This document shows positions 45,718 through 49,960 of a stretch of DNA of 49,960 nucleotides, one piece after another. The notes beneath the pieces are model-generated. The model was given only the letters and a program-made list of their open reading frames with translations, was not told the origin of the DNA and ran no database searches. Position 1 is the first letter of the stretch. Each line of letters starts with the position of its first letter. Made by a program: the position numbers and the translations under genes. Source of the DNA: Xanthomonas arboricola (GTDB lineage Bacteria > Pseudomonadota > Gammaproteobacteria > Xanthomonadales > Xanthomonadaceae); assembly GCF_003353015.1 (NCBI RefSeq), contig NZ_QREM01000009.1:853119-903078 (forward strand). Direction: 5' to 3'.

Positions 45718-46488
45718 TCAGCTGTCGCTGCGTGGAACCTGCTGCACGTCGCGCACCTGGCCGATCAGCGGCGCGCTGCCGCCGGCGCTGTCGTGGCCGA
45801 GCTGGGCCGGCTTCTTGAAGCGCGCCAGCACCGCGGCGGCGTTGGACTCGCCCTCCATCAGGCCGGCCGCGGCCAGGCGCCGGTTCAGATCGCCGTCGCC
45901 ACTGGATGCTTCCAGCTCTTCGGCCGATTCGATGCGTGCGGAGGTCTCGGCCTGACGCGCCTTGATCCGCTCCAGCGATTCCAGCGCCGAGCCCATCTTG
46001 CTGCTGGCACCGGAATGGCGCGCGGCAATCGCCGCCTGCGCCTTCTGCACCGCATCGGTGGCCTTGACCGTGTCGATCTGCTGGCGCATGCCGCGCAGCT
46101 GGTTCTCGGTCTTCTGGATGGTGGCCTTGAGCGTCACCACCGACTGGTCCAGCGACGTCTTGGAGGCCTTGTCGCCGGCGTCCTCGCTTTCCAGCGCAGC
46201 CAGTTTGGTCGCCACGTCGTGGGCCAGCGATTCGTCGCCCTTGGCCAGCGCACCTTCGATATAGCGCGTGTATTCGGCCATCTTGCCGGCGCGCGCATCG
46301 ATCTTCTGCTGGGCCAGCTTGCTCTGCGCCATCAGCTTGGTCAGCTCTTCGCGCGAGCGCGTGAGCTGGGCGCCGGCATCGCGCATTTCCTGGTCCAGGA
46401 TGCGCAGCGCGTTGGCGTCGACCGCCTTCTGGCCGGTTTCGTGTGCAGTGCCACGCAGCAGCGTGATCAGCTTTGAAAAGATACTCAT
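45718..46488 (-). CDS. yjfJ: PspA/IM30-family protein (YjfJ-type)
   Basis: The 256-residue protein is almost wholly helical and coiled-coil forming (about 25-190), as in phage-shock protein A. The N terminus MSIFSKLITLLRG is the amphipathic helix that PspA proteins use to bind stressed membranes. The C-terminal 40 residues are less ordered. No pspB, pspC or pspF accompanies it, so regulation differs from the classical Psp system. It is the second gene of the operon, 12 bp after the DUF2170 gene. Confidence 0.93.
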   Translation of the reverse strand: MSIFSKLITLLRGTAHETGQKAVDANALRILDQEMRDAGAQLTRSREELTKLMAQSKLAQQKIDARAGKMAEYTRYIEGALAKGDESLAHDVATKLAALESEDAGDKASKTSLDQSVVTLKATIQKTENQLRGMRQQIDTVKATDAVQKAQAAIAARHSGASSKMGSALESLERIKARQAETSARIESAEELEASSGDGDLNRRLAAAGLMEGESNAAAVLARFKKPAQLGHDSAGGSAPLIGQVRDVQQVPRSDS

Positions 46489-46500
46489 GACGACACGCCT

Positions 46501-46917
46501 TTAGGAAAAGAACGGCTTGAGAGATTCGGCGGCATCCAGCGTATTGGCCGCCAGGGTCTGGATTTCCTCGTCGATCTGGTCCAGCGTGGACGACGCCGAC
46601 AGTTCGCCGAAGACCACGTAGCTGTCCTTGCCATCGACCTGCACCAGGCCCAGGTTGGACAAGGGATTGAGCGGGTTGAGCCGCAGGCAGGCGTCGTTGA
46701 ACGCCGCGCGGTCGCTGACCTGGTCGGCGTTGGCCAGCAATGTGGAAACGAACACCTGCGAGCCGGAGGCGGCGACCTGGATCTGCATGTCGCCATGGTC
46801 GGCCAGGGTGAGGTTGATGGCCGGTTCCAGCCCATCGATCAGCTCGACCTCGATCGGCTGGTCGCGGTAGCGCTCGGCCAGCAGGCCGTGCAGTTCGACA
46901 GTGGTGTACTGCGTCAT
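46501..46917 (-). CDS. yjfI: DUF2170 protein (YjfI-type)
   Basis: This 138-residue acidic cytoplasmic protein is the first gene of the operon. Conserved-looking stretches are INLTLADHGDMQIQVAASGSQVFVSTLL and NPLSNLGLVQVDGKDSYVVFGELSA. No catalytic motif or membrane segment is visible. Its position before a PspA-like gene is the same as yjfI-yjfJ in E. coli. Confidence 0.87.
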   Translation of the reverse strand: MTQYTTVELHGLLAERYRDQPIEVELIDGLEPAINLTLADHGDMQIQVAASGSQVFVSTLLANADQVSDRAAFNDACLRLNPLNPLSNLGLVQVDGKDSYVVFGELSASSTLDQIDEEIQTLAANTLDAAESLKPFFS

Positions 46918-47189
46918 ACGATGTCCTGTCCTTTGGTCATGCAGCGGTGATCAAGCGGCTGCGGGGATGCAGCGATAGCCAAGCAATGGGCGGACATACT
47001 ACAGACTGTCCGCGACCGGCAGAAAGGGCCGGACGTCGGCCGGTCAGGCCAGCTGCAGGTGCAAGCAGACCACCGGTTCAGTCGGCGCGAAGCCGCACGC
47101 CGCATGCGCCGCCTGGGCGCCGTTGTGGTCCAGCCGCGCATCGGAGGTCGGCTCCGTGCAACCCCGATCCCGCCACCCGGCCGGCGTGC
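46918..47189. other. Promoter region of the yjf operon and pdxH 3' flank
   Basis: This 272-bp region contains an inverted repeat CGGACA-N10-TGTCCG at 46991-47012, 74-95 bp upstream of the yjfI start. No gene is seen. No convincing -24/-12 (sigma-54) promoter was found by eye. Confidence 0.5.
46991..47012 (-). promoter_or_regulatory. Operator-like inverted repeat upstream of yjfI
   Basis: Perfect 6-bp arms CGGACA and TGTCCG are separated by 10 bp and lie 74-95 bp upstream of the first gene of the operon. The regulator is unknown. Confidence 0.4.
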
Positions 47190-47789
47190 TCACGGATACA
47201 GCATCCGCTTGCTCCAGTGGCTGGCCGCATCGGCCTCGTACCGCCAGCGCTCGTGCAGGCGGAACCTGGCGCCATACCAGAACTCGAACGCCTGCGGCAC
47301 CACCCGGAACCCGCCCCAGCCTTCCGGGCGCGGCACCGCGCGGCCTTCGAAGGTGGCTTCCACCTTGGCGATGGCCGCGTCGAACTCCTCGCGCGAGCCC
47401 AGCGTCTGCGACTGCAGCGAGGCCCAGGCGCCGATCTGGCTCATGCGCGGGCGCGAGGCGAAGTAGGCATCGGCCTCCTCTGCGCCAACCAGCTGCACGC
47501 CGCCTTCGATGCGCACCTGGATGCCGGCCTCGCGCAGGCTGCGCCACAGGAACAGCAGCGCGGCCTGCGGATGGGTCTGCAGGTCGCGGCCCTTGGCGCT
47601 GTCCAGATGGGTGTAGAACACGAACCCGCGCGCATCGAAGGCCTTGAGCAAGACGGTGCGTGCGCTCGGCCGGCCGTCGACGCTGGCGGTGGCCACGGTC
47701 ATTGCGCTGGCTTCGAGCTCGGCGCCGGCGTGCGCCTCGGCGTACAACGCGGTAAAGGTGGCAAGGGCTTCTGCATACAGATCGGTCAT
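47190..47789 (-). CDS. pdxH: Pyridoxamine 5'-phosphate oxidase PdxH
   Basis: PdxH oxidises pyridoxamine or pyridoxine 5'-phosphate to pyridoxal 5'-phosphate with FMN. The 199-residue protein has the FMN-binding [31 protein letters not shown], the [17 protein letters not shown] region and the C-terminal [18 protein letters not shown] signature. The ATG at 47789 fits the family. It is a single-gene unit, divergent from aroK across 341 bp. Confidence 0.97.
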   Translation of the reverse strand: MTDLYAEALATFTALYAEAHAGAELEASAMTVATASVDGRPSARTVLLKAFDARGFVFYTHLDSAKGRDLQTHPQAALLFLWRSLREAGIQVRIEGGVQLVGAEEADAYFASRPRMSQIGAWASLQSQTLGSREEFDAAIAKVEATFEGRAVPRPEGWGGFRVVPQAFEFWYGARFRLHERWRYEADAASHWSKRMLYP

Positions 47790-48130
47790 GACGGTGCGAG
47801 GGCAGCAAGATTGGCGCCTATTGTGGGCGCATCGCGCCGGCTTCGCCTATGCGCGGCCGCCGACAGCCGCGTGCCCGCCGCCAGGGGCCGCTGCCGACGC
47901 CGGGAAAGCACGGCGCGCGGCTGCGCTTGGGCGTCTTCGCGCCGCCGACGCCTGGCCGGCAGGCACTGGCCAGGCGTTGCGCGCAGCCGATCCCCCCAGC
48001 CGCCGCGGCCGATCTCCACCCAGCAACGGTGTCGCTGCTGCCGCGCGCAGCCGACGCTCGCCCCGCGGGAATGGTTTCAGTCCATGCCGACCGGCCCGAT
48101 GCGCGGGCCCGAATGCTACGATCCCTGCGC
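47790..48130. other. Intergenic region between pdxH and aroK
   Basis: This 341-bp region carries the divergent promoters of pdxH and aroKB and a 10-bp stem hairpin (47948-47977). I found no gene in it. Confidence 0.5.
47948..47977. other. Stem-loop in the pdxH-aroK intergenic region
   Basis: A perfect 10-bp stem ACGCCTGGCC/GGCCAGGCGT has a 10-nt loop. It could be a leader structure of aroK or an operator; the sequence does not decide. Confidence 0.4.
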
Positions 48131-48673
48131 ATGAACCCCGCTCCCAATCTCGTGATGGTCGGCCCGATGGGCGCCGGAAAAAGCTGCATCGGCCGCCGCC
48201 TGGCCGAGCGCTTCGGGCTGGAGTTCGTCGATGTGGATCAGGCCATCGTCGAGCAGGTCGGCAGCAGCATCCCGGCCATTTTCGAACAGCACGGCGAAGC
48301 GCGATTCCGGCAGCACGAGGTCCAGACCCTGCAGACGCTGCTGGCGCAGGACAACAAGCTGATTTCCACCGGCGGTGGCGCGGTACTGGATCCGCTCAAC
48401 CGCCAGCGCATCCGCGCGCGCGGGTTCGTGGTGTACCTGCACGTCAGCGTGCCGGCACAGCTCACCCGGCTGGCACGCGACCGCAACCGGCCGTTGTTGC
48501 AACGCGCCGACCGCGAGCAGGTGCTGCACGCGATGGCCGCGCAGCGCACCCCGCTGTACCAGGAGGTCGCCGACCTCAGCCTGGAAACCGATCACTTCTC
48601 CCCCGCCGAGGCCACCGCGCAGCTGGTGCTGCGCCTGGCCGCGCAATGGCGCATGTCGAGTCCCCCCGCATGA
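48131..48673 (+). CDS. aroK: Shikimate kinase
   Basis: Shikimate kinase phosphorylates shikimate in the aromatic amino-acid pathway. The 180-residue protein has Walker A GPMGAGKS (11-18), the shikimate-binding DVDQAIVE and RFRQHE regions, STGGGAVL and the lid arginine in DRNRPLL. The start at 48131 fits the family; the frame upstream is a shadow. Its stop overlaps the aroB start (ATGA). Confidence 0.97.
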   Translation: MNPAPNLVMVGPMGAGKSCIGRRLAERFGLEFVDVDQAIVEQVGSSIPAIFEQHGEARFRQHEVQTLQTLLAQDNKLISTGGGAVLDPLNRQRIRARGFVVYLHVSVPAQLTRLARDRNRPLLQRADREQVLHAMAAQRTPLYQEVADLSLETDHFSPAEATAQLVLRLAAQWRMSSPPA

Positions 48674-49782
48674 CACTTCCCCGTTCCTCGCGCAGCGTCG
48701 ATGTCGACGGCGCGCAGCCGTACACCATCACCATCGCGCCCGGCCTGCTGGCCGACGGCGCACGCCTGGCCAGCCATGTGCGCGGCCGCCACGTGCTGCT
48801 GCTCAGCGACTCGCAGGTGGCCCCGCAGTACGCCGCCGGCGTGCGCAAGGCGTTGTTGCAGGCGCGCCCGGACCTGCAGCTGGGCGAGCTGGTGATCGCC
48901 GCCGGCGAAGCCTCCAAGACACTGGACAATTTCGGCGCTGCGATTGCGGCACTGGCCGAGCTGGGCGCCACCCGCGACGCCTGCGTGTTCGCGCTCGGCG
49001 GCGGCGTGGTCGGCGACCTGGCCGGGTTTGCTGCTGCCTGCTGGATGCGCGGGGTGGACTGCGTGCAACTGCCCACCAGCCTGCTGGCGATGGTGGATTC
49101 CTCGGTGGGCGGCAAGACCGCGGTGGACATCCCGCAGGGCAAGAACCTGGTCGGCGCGTTCCATCCGCCACGCGCGGTGATCGCCGATACCGACACCTTG
49201 CACACCCTGCCCGCGCGCGAGCTGCGCGCCGGGCTCGCCGAGGTGATCAAGTACGGCGCCATCCGCGACCCGCTGTTCTTCCAGTGGCTGCATGCCGAAC
49301 GCCGGACGTTGCTGGAGGGCGATGCCGACGCCCTGGCGCAGGCGATCGCACGCAGCTGCGAGCACAAGGCCGACATCGTGGCGCGCGATCCGCTGGAAAA
49401 GGGCGAGCGCGCCCTGCTCAACCTGGGCCACACCTTCGGCCATGCGATCGAGACCGAACAAGGCTACGGCGCGCCTGGCAACGACAACCTCAACCATGGC
49501 GAAGCAGTCGCGGTGGGCATGGTGCTGGCCGCGCGGCTGTCGGCTGCGCTGGGCATGAGCGATGCACAGGACACCGAGGCGCTGCGCGCCCTGTTGCGCG
49601 ACTTCGAGCTGCCCACCGAGATCCCGGCCGGCCTGTCGCCACAGGCCTTGCTGGGGCGCATGCGGCTGGACAAGAAAAATATCGCCGGCCGCCTGCGGCT
49701 GGTGCTGTGGCGCGGCATCGGCAAGGCCGAGGTGGTGCCCGACGTCGATGAGGCAGCAGTGCTGGACATCCTCACGGCCTGA
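48670..49782 (+). CDS. aroB: 3-dehydroquinate synthase
   Basis: AroB forms 3-dehydroquinate from DAHP using NAD and a divalent metal. The 370-residue protein has the NAD-binding [35 protein letters not shown] and metal-site residues in [21 protein letters not shown] and [11 protein letters not shown]. It overlaps aroK by 4 bp, the common aroKB pair. A longer in-frame ORF begins far upstream at 47644 but covers aroK out of frame and is not real. Confidence 0.98.
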   Translation: MTLPRSSRSVDVDGAQPYTITIAPGLLADGARLASHVRGRHVLLLSDSQVAPQYAAGVRKALLQARPDLQLGELVIAAGEASKTLDNFGAAIAALAELGATRDACVFALGGGVVGDLAGFAAACWMRGVDCVQLPTSLLAMVDSSVGGKTAVDIPQGKNLVGAFHPPRAVIADTDTLHTLPARELRAGLAEVIKYGAIRDPLFFQWLHAERRTLLEGDADALAQAIARSCEHKADIVARDPLEKGERALLNLGHTFGHAIETEQGYGAPGNDNLNHGEAVAVGMVLAARLSAALGMSDAQDTEALRALLRDFELPTEIPAGLSPQALLGRMRLDKKNIAGRLRLVLWRGIGKAEVVPDVDEAAVLDILTA

Positions 49783-49877
49783 GGCCGGCCGGCAACGCAG
49801 GCACGAAACGCCGGGAGACCGCACAACGCTGGAAGGCCGCACGCAGCTGCCATAGATCACCCCGACGCTCGCTCTCT

Positions 49878-49944
49878 GTAGGAGCGCCCTTGGGCGCGAT
49901 CGGCCTTCCAGATAAATCCCCATCGCGCCCAGGTGCGCTCCTAC
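49878..49944. repeat. REP-type inverted repeat with GTAG heads
   Basis: Two 23-nt arms, 49878-49900 and 49922-49944, are inverted copies with 21 of 23 matches and a 21-nt spacer. Each outer end starts GTAGGAGCG, and the first arm itself contains the palindrome GCGCCCTTGGGCGC. This is the GTAG-headed REP/BIME design common in Xanthomonadaceae. It lies about 95 bp after aroB and may also act as its terminator. Confidence 0.85.
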
Positions 49945-49960
49945 GCAGTGCCTGCCAGCC

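Noticed and set aside
46918-47040. Sigma-54 (-24/-12) promoter for the yjf operon
   Set aside because: I looked for TGGCAC-N5-TTGC by eye and found no acceptable match.
47644-48669. Upstream extension of aroB to a 712-residue protein
   Set aside because: The extension runs over pdxH antisense and aroK out of frame; the start at 48670 with ATGA overlap gives the normal length.

Overview
The window reads as chromosome of a Xanthomonas species. The base composition is strongly GC-rich. It carries a secreted pectate lyase and a secreted trypsin-like protease, a plant-responsive LuxR solo next to proline iminopeptidase, a large TonB-dependent receptor with SapC, JmjC-cupin and halogenase partners, and Xanthomonas-style intergenic repeats. 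No rRNA, tRNA, CRISPR array, insertion sequence, prophage or integration site was seen. Species and pathovar cannot be fixed from the sequence alone.

Region 1 (1-12.7 kb) is the conserved envelope and nitrogen-PTS block. On the minus strand lie ibaG/bolA, murA and a small EF-hand membrane protein whose start overlaps the murA stop. Divergently, a tightly packed plus-strand run holds kdsD, kdsC, lptC, lptA and lptB (Kdo synthesis and LPS transport), then rpoN, hpf, ptsN, hprK and rapZ. After 310 bp come an EIIA-Man-like protein, ptsH and ptsI. With HprK present and both His15 and Ser46 in HPr, this looks like a regulatory phosphotransfer chain rather than a sugar importer.

Region 2 (12.7-20.5 kb) holds the magnesium channel mgtE, a lipoprotein esterase, a cyanide-insensitive-type bd oxidase (cydAB), an amino-acid permease and a PL1 pectate lyase.

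Region 3 (20.5-28.7 kb) starts with an 809-bp stretch without a gene. The pip / LuxR-solo / APC-permease locus follows. The LuxR protein carries the Met and Trp substitutions typical of plant-sensing solos, and a lux-box-like palindrome lies upstream of pip. Next are a secreted S1 protease, a small exported protein preceded by 14-bp direct repeats, and a metallo-beta-lactamase-fold hydrolase.

Region 4 (29.1-36.7 kb) is an apparent minus-strand unit: TonB-dependent receptor, SapC-like protein, JmjC/cupin protein and flavin-dependent tryptophan halogenase. A 14-bp palindrome upstream differs by one base from the xyl-box I remember for the Xanthomonas xylan repressor XylR. This suggests a xylan-linked uptake locus.

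Region 5 (37.0-41.1 kb) holds an M1 metallopeptidase and the divergent soxR / MFS exporter pair, with a clear SoxR box between them.

Region 6 (41.7-46.9 kb) is the most intriguing locus: a seven-gene operon matching E. coli yjfI-yjfJ-yjfK-yjfL-yjfM-yjfC (DUF2170, PspA-like, DUF2491, DUF350, DUF1190 lipoprotein, glutathionylspermidine-synthase-like ATP-grasp) with a K+ channel inserted after the PspA-like gene. It looks like an envelope or membrane-stress system of unknown chemistry. The window ends with pdxH, the aroK-aroB pair and a REP-type inverted repeat.
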